A stretch of 64,000 nucleotides of DNA from NCBI RefSeq assembly GCF_002127225.1, contig NZ_NFUR01000002.1, positions 372,001 to 436,000 of the forward strand. Direction: 5' to 3'. The notes below the pieces were generated by a model, which saw only the letters and a program-made list of their open reading frames with translations, did not search any database and had not been told where the DNA came from. Of this stretch, positions 44,831 through 53,534 are shown piece after piece. A program made the translations under genes and the position numbers. Positions within the stretch are counted from its first letter, which is position 1, and every line of letters starts with the position of its first letter. Source of the stretch: Sphingomonas sp. IBVSS2 (GTDB lineage Bacteria; Pseudomonadota; Alphaproteobacteria; Sphingomonadales; Sphingomonadaceae).

Positions 44831-46362
44831 GAGAGCAGGTACATCATGATCGCCGCGCCCACGGCACCGGAGAGCACGGCCACCGCGGCATAGCGCCAGC
44901 CGCCGACCACGCGGATGCGCTCGATCTCCCGGAGCGGCGGCGCGGGCGGCGCGCCGCCGGGCGCCGGGAAGCGCCGCTCGATGTTGCGGATCAGGTCGGG
45001 CAGGCGGGCGAGGGTGCGGATATCCTCGACCAGCCGGTCGGCGATCTTGGCCTCCGGACCCAGCTCGGTGCGGATCCATTCGCGCACGAACGGCGCCGAG
45101 ACGTCCCACAGGTTGATGTCGGGATCGAGCGTCCGCGCCACGCCCTCGACCATCACCATCGTCTTCTGCAGGAGAAGGAGGTGCGGCTGGGTCTGCATGT
45201 CGAAGTCGCGGGTGATCGAGAACAGGCCGTCGAGCATCGCGCCCATCGACATGTCCTTGACCGGCAGCCCGCGCATCGGCTCGCCGACCGCGCGCAGCGC
45301 CGTGGCGAACTCGGCGACATTGTGGTGCGGGGGCACATAGCCCGCCTCGAAATGGATCTCGGCGACGCGCTTGTAGTTGCCGGTGATCAGTCCGTAGAGG
45401 ATCTCGGCCAGCCAGACCCGGGCGCGCCGGTCGATCCGGCCCATGATGCCGAAGTCGATCGCGGCGATGCGGCCGTCGGGGAGCGCGAAGAGGTTCCCCT
45501 GATGCATGTCGGCATGGAAGAAGCCCTCGGCGATCGCCTGGCGCAGGAAGGCGCGGATCAGCCGGCCGGCAAGCAGGCTCGGGTCATGCCCCGCGGCGAC
45601 GATCCGGTCGCGATGCGAGAGCTTGATGCCGTCGATCCATTCGAGCGTCAGCACCTTGCCGGTGGTGCGCTGCCAGTCGATCTGCGGGACCATGAAATCG
45701 GGCTCGGCCTGCATGCCCTCGGCCAGTTCCGAGGCGGAGGCGGCCTCGCGGCGCAGGTCGAGTTCGCGCGCGGTCCAGCGCTTGAAGGTCTCGATGACGA
45801 GGCGGGGGCGCAGGCGCGATGCCTCGCCGCCCATGCTCTCGACCTGGGCGGCGGCCCATTCATAGGTGTCGATCGCCCTGGCGAACTCGGCCTCGATCCC
45901 CGGGCGCAGCACCTTCACCGCGACCTGGCGGCCATCGGCGGTGATCGCGCGGTGGACCTGCGCGATCGAGGCGGCCCCGATCGGCGTCTCGTCGAATGCG
46001 GCGAAGAAGGTCTCGAGCGGACGGCCGAAGCTGCTCTCGATCCGCTGGCGGATCACCGGGAAGGGCAAGGGCGGCAGCGCGTCCTGCAGGCGGAGCAGGT
46101 CGTGGGCGGCTTCGTCGCCGACCAGGTCGGGGCGGGTGGCGAGCGTCTGGCCGAGCTTGATCGCCGCCGGGCCGATCGCCTGGAAGGCATCGGCATAGCG
46201 CGGCACCTGGGGCACACGCGCGCCGAAGCGGGCGATCCGGGCGATCCGGCGGACCGGCCTGGGCGTGTTGGGATCGCGCTCGATCCCGCGCAGCGCGCCA
46301 TGACGCGCAAGGATGCGCCCCCATTTGAGCAGGCGCCAGAGATGGACGGCGGGTGCGGTCAC
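44827..46362 (-). CDS. ubiB: Ubiquinone biosynthesis atypical kinase/ATPase UbiB
   Basis: A 511-residue ABC1/ADCK-family protein. Signature elements are the KxGQ motif (AIKLGQTLATRPD), the Ala-rich loop ETPIGAASIAQVHRA, VAVKVLRPGIE, the catalytic HADMHQGNLF and IDFGIMGRI. A C-terminal hydrophobic helix (YAAVAVLSGAVGAAIMMYL) anchors it in the membrane. It supports coenzyme Q synthesis, probably through ATPase activity on lipid precursors. It lies after ubiE in the same direction, separated by a 121-base gap that contains an inverted repeat. Confidence 0.96.
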   Translation of the reverse strand: MTAPAVHLWRLLKWGRILARHGALRGIERDPNTPRPVRRIARIARFGARVPQVPRYADAFQAIGPAAIKLGQTLATRPDLVGDEAAHDLLRLQDALPPLPFPVIRQRIESSFGRPLETFFAAFDETPIGAASIAQVHRAITADGRQVAVKVLRPGIEAEFARAIDTYEWAAAQVESMGGEASRLRPRLVIETFKRWTARELDLRREAASASELAEGMQAEPDFMVPQIDWQRTTGKVLTLEWIDGIKLSHRDRIVAAGHDPSLLAGRLIRAFLRQAIAEGFFHADMHQGNLFALPDGRIAAIDFGIMGRIDRRARVWLAEILYGLITGNYKRVAEIHFEAGYVPPHHNVAEFATALRAVGEPMRGLPVKDMSMGAMLDGLFSITRDFDMQTQPHLLLLQKTMVMVEGVARTLDPDINLWDVSAPFVREWIRTELGPEAKIADRLVEDIRTLARLPDLIRNIERRFPAPGGAPPAPPLREIERIRVVGGWRYAAVAVLSGAVGAAIMMYLLS

Positions 46363-46367
46363 CAGTT

Positions 46368-46464
46368 CCCCTTCCGCTTGCGGGAGGGGTTAGGGGAGGG
46401 GATGTCACAAAGGGCCGGGCTTCTTCTCAGCCCCTCCCCCGACCCCTCCCGCAAGCGGAAGGGG
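46368..46464. repeat. Long imperfect inverted repeat between ubiE and ubiB
   Basis: Two nearly identical 34-base arms (46368-46401 and 46431-46464) face each other across a 29-base spacer. Each arm itself contains a short palindromic core around CGCTTGCGGG. The two arms match except at a few positions. This has the look of a dispersed palindromic repeat that can form a strong hairpin in RNA, in the gap between two co-directional ubiquinone genes. Confidence 0.85.
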
Positions 46465-46483
46465 AGCAGAAGAAGAGAAGCCA

Positions 46484-47215
46484 TCAAATCTTCCAGCCCG
46501 AATGGATCGCGACCAGGCCGCCGAGCAGCGGCTCGACCTTGGTCTGGGTGAAGCCGGCCTCGCGGATCATCCGCTCGAACTCCGGCATGGGCGGGAAGCG
46601 GCGGATCGATTCGACCAGGTAGCGATAGCTGTCCGCGTCGCCGGTGAGCAGCTGGCCGATCTTGGGGATGAGATGGTGCGAATAGGCGTCGTACACCTCG
46701 GAGAAGCCGGGCCACTGGGTGGTGGAGAATTCGAGCACGAACAGCCGGCCGCCGCGCTTGAGCACGCGGTGCGCCTCGCGGAGCGCCTTGGGGATGTCGG
46801 TCACGTTCCGGATGCCGAGGGCGATGGTATAGGCATCGAAGAATTTGTCGGGCCATTGCAGTTGCTCGGCATTGGCCTCGCTCCACACCAGCCCGTCAAT
46901 TCCGCGCTCGGCGGCGCGCTCGACGCCGACGGCGAGCATCTCGGGATTGATGTCCGCCACGGTGACCGACGCACCGGACTTGACCATGCGGAAGGCGATG
47001 TCGCCGGTGCCGCCGGCCATGTCGAGGATATGCTCGCCCGCGCGCGGCTTCACGCGGCGGACGAACTTGTCCTTCCACAGGCGGTGGAGACCGCCCGACA
47101 TGGCGTCGTTCATCAGGTCGTATTTCGAAGCGACATTGGAGAAGACCTCGCCGACGCGGCGGGTCTTTTCCTCGGGGGCCACGTCTTCGTAGCCGAAGGA
47201 GACGGTGTCGGTCAT
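46484..47215 (-). CDS. ubiE: Demethylmenaquinone/2-methoxy-6-polyprenyl-1,4-benzoquinol methyltransferase
   Basis: A 243-residue SAM-dependent methyltransferase from the ATG at 47215. Motifs are FGYEDVAPEEK and FSNVASKYDLMNDAMSGGLH at the N-terminus, the SAM-binding loop DMAGGTGDIAF and LGIRNVTDIPKALREAHRVL. It methylates the benzoquinol ring in ubiquinone synthesis. It is divergent from mutM (about 90 bases apart) and upstream of ubiB, an arrangement common in Alphaproteobacteria. Confidence 0.97.
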   Translation of the reverse strand: MTDTVSFGYEDVAPEEKTRRVGEVFSNVASKYDLMNDAMSGGLHRLWKDKFVRRVKPRAGEHILDMAGGTGDIAFRMVKSGASVTVADINPEMLAVGVERAAERGIDGLVWSEANAEQLQWPDKFFDAYTIALGIRNVTDIPKALREAHRVLKRGGRLFVLEFSTTQWPGFSEVYDAYSHHLIPKIGQLLTGDADSYRYLVESIRRFPPMPEFERMIREAGFTQTKVEPLLGGLVAIHSGWKI

Positions 47216-47305
47216 GCCAGGGGCTCTAGCGAGGTGCATGGCCGGGTTAAAGCCCTAGCATCATCCCGGCTTTCGCCGGAGCGGCGGGGACGGTACGACG
47301 GGGGC

Positions 47306-48115
47306 ATGCCGGAACTGCCCGAAGTAGAGACTACCGTCCGCGGCCTGGAGCCCGTGCTCGAGGGCGAGACGATCACCCGCGTCACGCTGCACCGCGGCGA
47401 CCTGCGTCGGCCGTTTCCCGTGGGGCTCGGCCAGCGGCTGACCGGCGCGACCGTCACCGGGCTGGGGCGGCGCGCGAAATATGGGCTGATCGAGACGGAT
47501 CGCGGCGACACGCTGATCTTCCATCTCGGCATGTCCGGGCGCTGGCGGATCGATCCCGGGGAGATCGGCAAGCACGATCACCTGGTGCTGGAGACGCAGC
47601 ACCATCGGCTGGCGCTGAACGATCCGCGGCGATTCGGCTCGGTCGACCTGGTGCCGACGGCGGAAGTCCCGGCCTGGGCGCCCTTCGTGGCGCTCGGGCC
47701 GGAGCCGCTGGGGCCGGACTTTGACGCGGCCCATCTGGCGCGGGTGTTCAAGGACCGGATCGCCCCGGTAAAGGCGCTGCTGCTCGACCAGCGCACGGTG
47801 GCGGGGCTGGGCAACATCTATGTGTGCGAGGCGCTCTATATTGCCGGCATCGCACCCATGCGCGAAGGCGGTTCGATCGCGAAGGCGCGGCTGGCGAAGC
47901 TGGCCGCCGCGATTCGCGCGGTGCTGGAAGGCGCGATCCGCGCCGGCGGCTCCACGATCCGCGACTATGCCCGGCCCGATGGCGAGCTGGGCTATTTCGC
48001 CAAGGAATGGCAAGTCTATGGCCGGGAAGGGGAGCCGTGCGGGTGCGGAGGGCTGGTCGAGCGGCGCGTGGATTCGGGGCGCTCCACCTTCTGGTGCCCG
48101 AAATGCCAGTCGTAA
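47306..48115 (+). CDS. mutM: Bifunctional DNA-formamidopyrimidine glycosylase/AP lyase
   Basis: A 269-residue base-excision repair enzyme that removes 8-oxoguanine and ring-opened purines. The N-terminus PELPEVETTVRGL provides the catalytic proline and glutamate after removal of Met. The H2TH region contains LLLDQRTVAGLGNIYVCEAL. The C-terminal zinc finger has CGCGG and WCPKC cysteines. The ATG at 47306 is fixed by the need for the PELPE N-terminus. It reads towards rpsT. Confidence 0.97.
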   Translation: MPELPEVETTVRGLEPVLEGETITRVTLHRGDLRRPFPVGLGQRLTGATVTGLGRRAKYGLIETDRGDTLIFHLGMSGRWRIDPGEIGKHDHLVLETQHHRLALNDPRRFGSVDLVPTAEVPAWAPFVALGPEPLGPDFDAAHLARVFKDRIAPVKALLLDQRTVAGLGNIYVCEALYIAGIAPMREGGSIAKARLAKLAAAIRAVLEGAIRAGGSTIRDYARPDGELGYFAKEWQVYGREGEPCGCGGLVERRVDSGRSTFWCPKCQS

Positions 48116-48118
48116 TGG

Positions 48119-48147
48119 TTGACCCGAATCGCCGGTGGCGCTAAGGG
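48119..48147 (+). promoter_or_regulatory. Probable rpsT promoter
   Basis: TTGACC at 48119-48124 and TAAGGG at 48142-48147 are separated by 17 bases. The -35 is near consensus, and a GCTAAG-type -10 is in line with alphaproteobacterial housekeeping promoters. It would start transcription about 60 bases before the rpsT start codon and lies directly after the mutM stop. Confidence 0.5.
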
Positions 48148-48215
48148 GCCCGTCTTTCCGGGCGTGGAGGCATGTTCCCCGCGCCCTAAACATTTCGAGC
48201 TAGGAACGAGACGGC

Positions 48216-48479
48216 ATGGCGAATACGCCGCAAGCGAAGAAGCGTATCCGGCGCAATGCGCGCCGCGCGGAGATCAACGGCACCCGCGTGAGCCGTATCC
48301 GCACCTTCGTGAAGAAGGTCGAGTCGGCCCTCGAGGCCGGCGACAAGGCGGCGGCCGCTGCCGCGCTCGCCGCTGCGCAGCCGGAAATGGCGCGCGGCGT
48401 CGCCAAGGGCGTGCTCCACAAGAACACCGCCTCGCGCAAGTTCGCGCGTCTCAACAAGCGCGTCGAAGCGCTGGCGTAA
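48216..48479 (+). CDS. rpsT: 30S ribosomal protein S20
   Basis: An 87-residue basic protein with the S20 signature: [20 protein letters not shown] at the start, [13 protein letters not shown], then [20 protein letters not shown] near the end. It binds 16S rRNA in the small subunit. The gene has its own probable promoter and a strong terminator. rpsT directly upstream of dnaA is a familiar alphaproteobacterial arrangement. Confidence 0.98.
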   Translation: MANTPQAKKRIRRNARRAEINGTRVSRIRTFVKKVESALEAGDKAAAAAALAAAQPEMARGVAKGVLHKNTASRKFARLNKRVEALA

Positions 48480-48497
48480 TCGTAATTTTTTCGTAAT

Positions 48498-48532
48498 AAA
48501 ACCCCGCGGAACTCCGATTCCGCGGGGTTTTT
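48498..48532 (+). terminator. Intrinsic terminator of rpsT
   Basis: A perfect 13-bp stem (48498-48510 with 48519-48531), 8-base loop and a run of T residues, 18 bases after the rpsT stop. It should efficiently separate rpsT from dnaA transcription. Confidence 0.95.
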
Positions 48533-48904
48533 GTCGTGTCTGACAAAGGTTTGCGGAACGAATCAAGCCTGGCCCATGGAACCCTGAGATTCGCGCGAGT
48601 CGCAGTGTCTTTGGTTTGCAATAATTCGCAGAAGCCAAGCTTTTCAGTAGTTTGTAAGGTTGCCCCCACGGTTTTCCGCGGGTTACGGCGAGTCAACAAA
48701 ACTATTTCAGTATCTTTACACTCGACCCCCTTGATCGACTCAGAAAGGGGTTCCTAAAACAGACCTCCCAGGCGAGTTCTCGCCAGGGCATTTAGCGAAG
48801 CCCGTCGCACAGGGACCGGGGATGTCCGGTGTCGAAGGGCCTCATGTCGGAGCGAATTAGCGCACGGGAAGCGGCTGCTTCCCGCGAAGGAGGGGTGCGT
48901 CACG
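48533..48904. other. rpsT-dnaA intergenic region
   Basis: About 370 bases with an AT-richer centre (48,600-48,760). I looked on both strands for DnaA boxes (TTATCCACA or one mismatch) and found none, and no clustered GATC or 13-mer repeats, so there is no support for oriC here. A candidate dnaA promoter is listed separately. The dnaA ribosome-binding site AAGGAGG is at 48887-48893. Confidence 0.5.
48731..48759 (+). promoter_or_regulatory. Candidate dnaA promoter
   Basis: TTGATC at 48731-48736 and CTAAAA at 48754-48759 with 17-base spacing. It is the best pair in the region and predicts a leader of about 140 bases before the GTG start. Evidence is from hexamer match only. Confidence 0.4.
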
Positions 48905-50302
48905 GTGACTCAGGTGCAGGCCTTGGAACGGGACGGAATGGAAGCAGCGGTTGCCAAGGCTTGGTCGCATGTGCGCGCGAACCTGCGTCGCTCTGCGGGC
49001 CAGCGCCTGTTCGACCAGTGGCTCAAGCCGGTCGTCCTGATCGAAGGCAGCAATGCCGAGGTCGTGCGTCTGGGCCTGCCCTCGGCGTTCATGACCCAGT
49101 GGGTGAAGAATCACTATGCGGAGCGGCTGCTGCTCGAGTTCCGCGGCCAGATCCCGGCGGTGCGCAACGTATCGATCGAAACGCTGGCGGAGGAGCCGGC
49201 GCGCGTCCTGAGCACGGCGTCCGCGCCCGTGGCGGCCGATTCGGCCCCCGTCGCGGCTGCCACGGCCTCGCCGGCCGAGCGCCCGCAGTTCGACATGCGC
49301 TTCACCTTCGATCGCTTCGTGATCGACGCGACGAATCGCGTGGCGTGCAACGCGGCCAAGACAATGGCCGAGCCGGGCGCGCCGCGCTTCAGCCCGCTCT
49401 ATCTCCATGCCGGCACGGGCCAGGGCAAGACGCACCTGATGCACGCGATCGGCCATGCGTTCCTCGAGGCGAATCCGGAAGCGACCGCGATATACGTGAC
49501 CGCCGAGCGCTTCATGTTCGAGTTCGTCCAGGCGCTGCGCAACAAGGACACGCACGCCTTCAAGGCGCGGCTGCGCTCGGTCGACCTGCTGATGATCGAC
49601 GACCTGCAGTTCATCGGCGGCAAGGATGCGACGCAGCAGGAGTTCTTCCACACCGTCAACGAGTTCATGTCCTCGGGCAAGCGGCTGGTGATTGCGGCCG
49701 ATCGCGCGCCGCAGGCGCTGGAGGGCTTCGAGCCGCGGCTGGCCGGCCGGCTGGCCTCGGGCCTGGTGGCGGACATCAAGCCGGCCGAGCTGGAGCTGCG
49801 CCGCGCGATCGTCGGCCGCAAGCTGCTGGACATGCCGGCAGTGACGATGCCGCACGAAGTCATGGACCTGCTTGCCGCGCGGATCACCACCAATGTCCGC
49901 GAGCTCGAGGGCGCGCTCAATCGCCTGGTCGCCTATGCCCAGCTGAACGGCGAAGTGATCACGATCGACTTCGCGACCAACGTGCTCGGCGAGGTGCTGC
50001 GCTCGGCCCAGCGCCGCATCACGATCGACGAGATCCAGCGCGCGGTCTCGGCGCATTTCGAAGTGAAGCAGATCGACCTGATCTCCGAGCGCCGCGCCGT
50101 GGCGATCGCCCGGCCGCGCCAGATCGCGATGTATCTTGCCAAGCGCCTGACCACGCGCTCGCTGCCCGAGATCGGCCGCAAGTTCGGCAATCGCGACCAT
50201 TCGACGGTGATCCATGCCGTGAAGCGCATCGAGGAGCTGCGCGGCAAGGACGTGGAGATCGATACCGCCGTGCGCACGCTGATGCGCACGCTGGAAGGCT
50301 AA
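48905..50302 (+). CDS. dnaA: Chromosomal replication initiator protein DnaA
   Basis: A 465-residue AAA+ initiator. The GTG start at 48905 has AAGGAGG 11 bases upstream. Domain I (residues about 15-85) is followed by a short Ala/Pro linker (90-125). The AAA+ domain has Walker A HAGTGQGKTHLM near residues 168-179 and Walker B LLMIDDLQFIGG. Domain IV binds DnaA boxes and contains the signature FGNRDHSTVIHAVKRI. The linker domain II is short, as usual for sphingomonads. A terminator lies about 95 bases beyond the stop. Confidence 0.98.
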   Translation: MTQVQALERDGMEAAVAKAWSHVRANLRRSAGQRLFDQWLKPVVLIEGSNAEVVRLGLPSAFMTQWVKNHYAERLLLEFRGQIPAVRNVSIETLAEEPARVLSTASAPVAADSAPVAAATASPAERPQFDMRFTFDRFVIDATNRVACNAAKTMAEPGAPRFSPLYLHAGTGQGKTHLMHAIGHAFLEANPEATAIYVTAERFMFEFVQALRNKDTHAFKARLRSVDLLMIDDLQFIGGKDATQQEFFHTVNEFMSSGKRLVIAADRAPQALEGFEPRLAGRLASGLVADIKPAELELRRAIVGRKLLDMPAVTMPHEVMDLLAARITTNVRELEGALNRLVAYAQLNGEVITIDFATNVLGEVLRSAQRRITIDEIQRAVSAHFEVKQIDLISERRAVAIARPRQIAMYLAKRLTTRSLPEIGRKFGNRDHSTVIHAVKRIEELRGKDVEIDTAVRTLMRTLEG

Positions 50303-50396
50303 GGAGCTACATTCCCGCCTCTTTCAGGGGCGGGCGGGGTGGAGGAGCTGAGAGCGGGGCAACGCGGATCGGTCACGCCTCCACCCTGATCAACAG

Positions 50397-50428
50397 AAAG
50401 GCCGGGCCCATGCGGGTCCGGCCTTTTT
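50397..50428. terminator. Bidirectional intrinsic terminator after dnaA
   Basis: A 13-bp stem (50397-50409 with 50414-50426, one G-T type mismatch) and 4-base loop with T residues on the plus side and A residues on the other. It can end dnaA transcription and that of the convergent small Cys-rich gene. Confidence 0.9.
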
Positions 50429-50443
50429 GTCTAGACATAATGG

Positions 50444-50704
50444 CTACCAGCAGATGGTCTGGCCGATCCGCGGGTCGTAGACGCAGCCGCCATTGCCGCT
50501 TTCGAGCAAGGGGCAATAGTCACTGTAGTAGGTCACGCAGTCGCCATAGCTGGCGAAGCCCCTGGCCCGGTAGCTGGTGCAGGTGACCGATGGCGGATTG
50601 TCGCATTCGGCGACGCTCGGCCGGGCCTGGAGCGGCTGGGCCAGGATGGCCTGGAAACCGGCCGCGGCGGCGAGCGAGAGCGAGAAACCGATCTTCTTGC
50701 GCAT
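50444..50704 (-). CDS. Small exported cysteine-rich protein
   Basis: An 86-residue precursor from the ATG at 50704 with a signal peptide (RKKIGFSLSLAAAAGFQAILAQPLQA). The mature part of about 55 residues has six cysteines (DNPPSVTCTSYRARG, YGDCVTYYSDYC, GGCVYDP and QTICW), which suggests three disulphides in the periplasm or outside. No function is recognised. A bidirectional terminator separates it from dnaA. Confidence 0.75.
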   Translation of the reverse strand: MRKKIGFSLSLAAAAGFQAILAQPLQARPSVAECDNPPSVTCTSYRARGFASYGDCVTYYSDYCPLLESGNGGCVYDPRIGQTICW

Positions 50705-50795
50705 GGGTGCCTCCCTTTGTCGTGGGAAGCGCAGGCTAGGCCGCGATGCCGGCACGGCCCAGCGGAGCTGAGACGGATATGGTGCTTTGCGCCGC

Positions 50796-51830
50796 TCAGG
50801 GCACCAGCCGGAAATAATAGCTGTAGCTGCGGGGGGCGCCGCCGACGAAGACGTTGCCGATCGTCACGTCGTAGATGGTGTTGGCGGCCAGCCCGGCGAC
50901 TTTCCATTGCAGGCTGTTGGGCAGGCCATAGCCGTCATTGTCCCATGACACGTTCGACACCGTGAGCGCGGCGCCGCCCCGGGCGCGCACGGCGATCGTG
51001 GCGTTGGCGAAGCTGACCGCGGCGTTCGCTCCGAAATTGGAGGTCTTGTTGGCGATCACGCCGAAGGAGAGCAGCGCCGCCGTATCGAAATAGCGCGCCG
51101 GATATTCCTCGAACGGATAGGCGACATAGTCGGGCAGCGGGCCGGCGGTGTTCTGGGTGGTGTTGATCACCTTGATCGAGGCGCCGTCCGCGCGGTTGCT
51201 TCCCTGCCAGACGCCGGCGACCCGGCCATAGGCAATGGTCGAGAGGAACGGATAGAGCAGCCAGCGGCGATGGCCGATATTGTTCGCCACCACATTGTTG
51301 GTATCGGTGAGCCAGCCGATCAGCAGGTCGGCATCCTGCGAATAGCGCAGCCCGCCCGTGCCCAGATAGATGTTGCTTTGCCCCGCCGCGGTGGCGCCGG
51401 CGGAGGTGTAGCAGTTCCAGCTCGCCGGCGGATTGTGGCTGAGCTGGCCGTTGGCGGCCATCATCAGCGCCGATTGCTGGGAAGCGGGCTCGTCGGCCGG
51501 CGCATAGGTGACCGCGGGCAGATTGTGGTGCGCGCGGATGTCGTTGAGCGTCGCCAGCACCCGCGCCCCGACCTCGGGCTTGAGCGTTCCGGCCTGGCAG
51601 GCGGCGATGTTGGGCGGCGTGCTGTAGAGCTGTGCGACCGAGCTCAGGAAATCCGAGCCGGTGGCGGGCTCGGTGCTCGTCGGGCTGGGCGAGGGCGTGG
51701 GCGTGGTGGGCGTGGGCGTCGATGGCGTGGGGGTGGGCGTGACGACCGTTCCGCCCCCTCCGCCCGAACCGCCGCCGCTGCACGCGGCCAGGGCGCTGCC
51801 GAGCAGCAATAGGGCAACCAGCTTACGCAT
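50796..51830 (-). CDS. CAP (SCP/PR1-like) domain lipoprotein
   Basis: A 344-residue predicted lipoprotein: the signal ends ALAAC, followed by a Gly-rich patch and a Thr/Pro linker of about 35 residues encoded by near-repeats of GTGGGC on the plus strand. The CAP domain follows (LMMAANGQLSHNPPASWNCY, then GHRRWLLYPFLS). A beta-rich C-terminal domain from about residue 270 ends the protein. The start at 51830 has GGGAG 9 bases upstream; an ATG at 51836 is possible. CAP proteins are secreted and their bacterial functions are mostly unknown. Confidence 0.85.
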   Translation of the reverse strand: MRKLVALLLLGSALAACSGGGSGGGGGTVVTPTPTPSTPTPTTPTPSPSPTSTEPATGSDFLSSVAQLYSTPPNIAACQAGTLKPEVGARVLATLNDIRAHHNLPAVTYAPADEPASQQSALMMAANGQLSHNPPASWNCYTSAGATAAGQSNIYLGTGGLRYSQDADLLIGWLTDTNNVVANNIGHRRWLLYPFLSTIAYGRVAGVWQGSNRADGASIKVINTTQNTAGPLPDYVAYPFEEYPARYFDTAALLSFGVIANKTSNFGANAAVSFANATIAVRARGGAALTVSNVSWDNDGYGLPNSLQWKVAGLAANTIYDVTIGNVFVGGAPRSYSYYFRLVP

Positions 51831-52022
51831 CCGCATGCACTCCCGCTTGGCAGAACCCGAAGGGCATGGCGCGGCTCCAGCCCCTCCCTGGAGCATAGCG
51901 CCCGGGGAAGGGCTGTCAGCAGTTATCGGCAGACGGGTCGGCCGGCGGGGTGATGTGAGTGCGATGCGAAGCCCATGGCGCATCGCGCGCCGCCCGAAAG
52001 CGAACGGGCCCGGACGATGCCG

Positions 52023-52054
52023 CCACGGCACCCGCGGCGGCGCGGGTGCCGTGG
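52023..52054 (-). terminator. Strong hairpin just beyond trpS
   Basis: A perfect 13-bp GC-rich stem (52023-52035 with 52042-52054) and 6-base loop, 8 bases after the trpS stop. No T-tract follows on the minus strand, so it is a 3'-end stabilising hairpin or a non-canonical terminator. Confidence 0.6.
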
Positions 52055-52062
52055 ATCCGGTA

Positions 52063-53052
52063 TCAGATCTGCAGCCCGACGGCCTTCTGCGCCGCCTTGA
52101 GCGTGGGTTCGGCGAGGGCGCTGGCACGCTCGGCGCCCCTGGCGAGCTGCTGGCCCACTGCCTCGCGGTCCGCCAGCAGCCGGTTCAGCCGCTCGCGTAC
52201 GGGCCCGAGCACCGCAATGGCGAGATCCGCCAGCGCCGGCTTGAACGCGCCGAAGCCCTGGCCGGCGAACTCCGTCACCACCGACTGGGGATCGCGATCC
52301 GACAGTGCGGCGAAGATGGTCACCAGATTCTTCGCCTCGGGCCGCTCGGCAAGCGCGTCGAACGAATCGGGCAGGGGCTCGGGATCGGTCTTCGCCTTGC
52401 GGAGCTTCTGCGCGATCATGTCGTCATCGTCCGACAGGTTGATGCGCGATAGGTCCGAAGGATCGGACTTGGACATCTTCGCGCTGCCGTCGCGCAGGCT
52501 CATGATCCGCGGGGCCGCCTTTGAGATGAAGGGCTCGGGCAGCGGGAACAGTTCGACTTCGAAATCGGTGTTGAACTTGGCCGCGATGTCGCGGGCGAGC
52601 TCGAGATGCTGCTTCTGGTCCTCGCCCACCGGCACGTGCGTCGCCTTGTAGGCGAGCACGTCGGCCGCCTGGAGCACCGGATATGCGAACAGGCCGACGC
52701 TGGCGCCCTCGCGGTTCTTCCCCGCCTTGTCCTTCCACTGGGTCATGCGGTTGAGCCAGCCCATCCGCGCGGTGCCGTTGAGGATCCAGCACAGCTCGGC
52801 ATGCGCGGGAACGCGCGCCTGGTTGAACAGGATCGCGCGATCGTCGATGCCCGAGGCGAGCAGGGTCGCGGCCATCTCGATCGTGGATCTGGCGAGCTCC
52901 TGCGGCGAGATATTGCCGGTCAGCGCATGGAGATCGGCGAGGAAGAACAGGCATTCTCCCTGATCCTGCATCGCCACCCATTGCTTGATCGCCCCGAGAT
53001 AGTTGCCGAGGTGAAGATTGCCGGTGGTCTGGATGCCGGAGACGACGCGCAT
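52063..53052 (-). CDS. trpS: Tryptophanyl-tRNA synthetase
   Basis: A 329-residue class I synthetase. The HIGH-equivalent motif is in QTTGNLHLGNYLGAI, the KMSKS loop is AKMSKSDPSD, and the tryptophan pocket region VLQAADVLAYKATHVPVGEDQ is present. Length and motifs are standard. It is downstream of murJ as in other Alphaproteobacteria, but a small plus-strand gene lies between the two, so it probably has its own promoter. Confidence 0.97.
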   Translation of the reverse strand: MRVVSGIQTTGNLHLGNYLGAIKQWVAMQDQGECLFFLADLHALTGNISPQELARSTIEMAATLLASGIDDRAILFNQARVPAHAELCWILNGTARMGWLNRMTQWKDKAGKNREGASVGLFAYPVLQAADVLAYKATHVPVGEDQKQHLELARDIAAKFNTDFEVELFPLPEPFISKAAPRIMSLRDGSAKMSKSDPSDLSRINLSDDDDMIAQKLRKAKTDPEPLPDSFDALAERPEAKNLVTIFAALSDRDPQSVVTEFAGQGFGAFKPALADLAIAVLGPVRERLNRLLADREAVGQQLARGAERASALAEPTLKAAQKAVGLQI

Positions 53053-53155
53053 GATTCTGTACTCCGCGCCCGGGCTGACCGTTCGGCCTTTGGACGGGCC
53101 GCGGGTCCGAGACGGCGGGGACGCGGCCGCACAGCGATGTCAGGGACGGAGCGGG

Positions 53156-53184
53156 CTGTAGAGGGCCGGTTTGTCGCTGTCCAA
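53156..53184 (-). promoter_or_regulatory. Candidate trpS promoter
   Basis: On the minus strand TTGGAC (53184-53179) and CTACAG (53161-53156) are spaced by 17 bases, giving a leader of about 95 bases before trpS. It overlaps the region just upstream of the divergent small gene. Hexamer match only. Confidence 0.35.
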
Positions 53185-53204
53185 TGCCATGATAGGGAAC
53201 CGGC

Positions 53205-53531
53205 ATGCCGCCGGGATACGCCCTGTTGGTCACCGCAATCGCCGTTCCGGCCGCCGACTGGCTGATGGTGACGGGAAGCGCGGCGAAAATGGTCAGCTTC
53301 GACTATGTCTACTGGCCACCCAGCCGCCTGCGGATCATCGGCATCGTACTTCTTGCCGCCGGGCTATTCACCACCCTGGTGCTGGTGCGCCCGCCGGAAA
53401 GCAACGCCGGGCTGTGGAAGTTGCTGCCCGTGGCGGCCGCGCTGGTGGTCCATGTCGCAATCGCGATGCGGGATCTGCTCGCGCAGCGACGGGCCGCCCA
53501 AGGCCGGCGGGCCGAAGCCGATGCCGACTAG
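53205..53531 (+). CDS. Small membrane protein of unknown function
   Basis: A 108-residue protein with three hydrophobic helices (ALLVTAIAVPAADWLMVTG, IIGIVLLAAGLFTTLVLV, LLPVAAALVVHVAIAM) and a basic C-terminal tail. It lies divergent from trpS and ends 3 bases before the murJ stop, splitting what is usually a murJ-trpS pair. No family is recognised. Confidence 0.6.
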   Translation: MPPGYALLVTAIAVPAADWLMVTGSAAKMVSFDYVYWPPSRLRIIGIVLLAAGLFTTLVLVRPPESNAGLWKLLPVAAALVVHVAIAMRDLLAQRRAAQGRRAEADAD

Positions 53532-53534
53532 AGC

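Noticed and set aside
48533..48904. Chromosomal origin of replication
   Set aside because: No DnaA boxes or AT-rich 13-mers found on reading both strands.
51655..51750. Functional GTGGGC tandem repeat or small CRISPR-like array
   Set aside because: It is the degenerate coding sequence of a Thr/Pro linker in the CAP lipoprotein, with no spacers.
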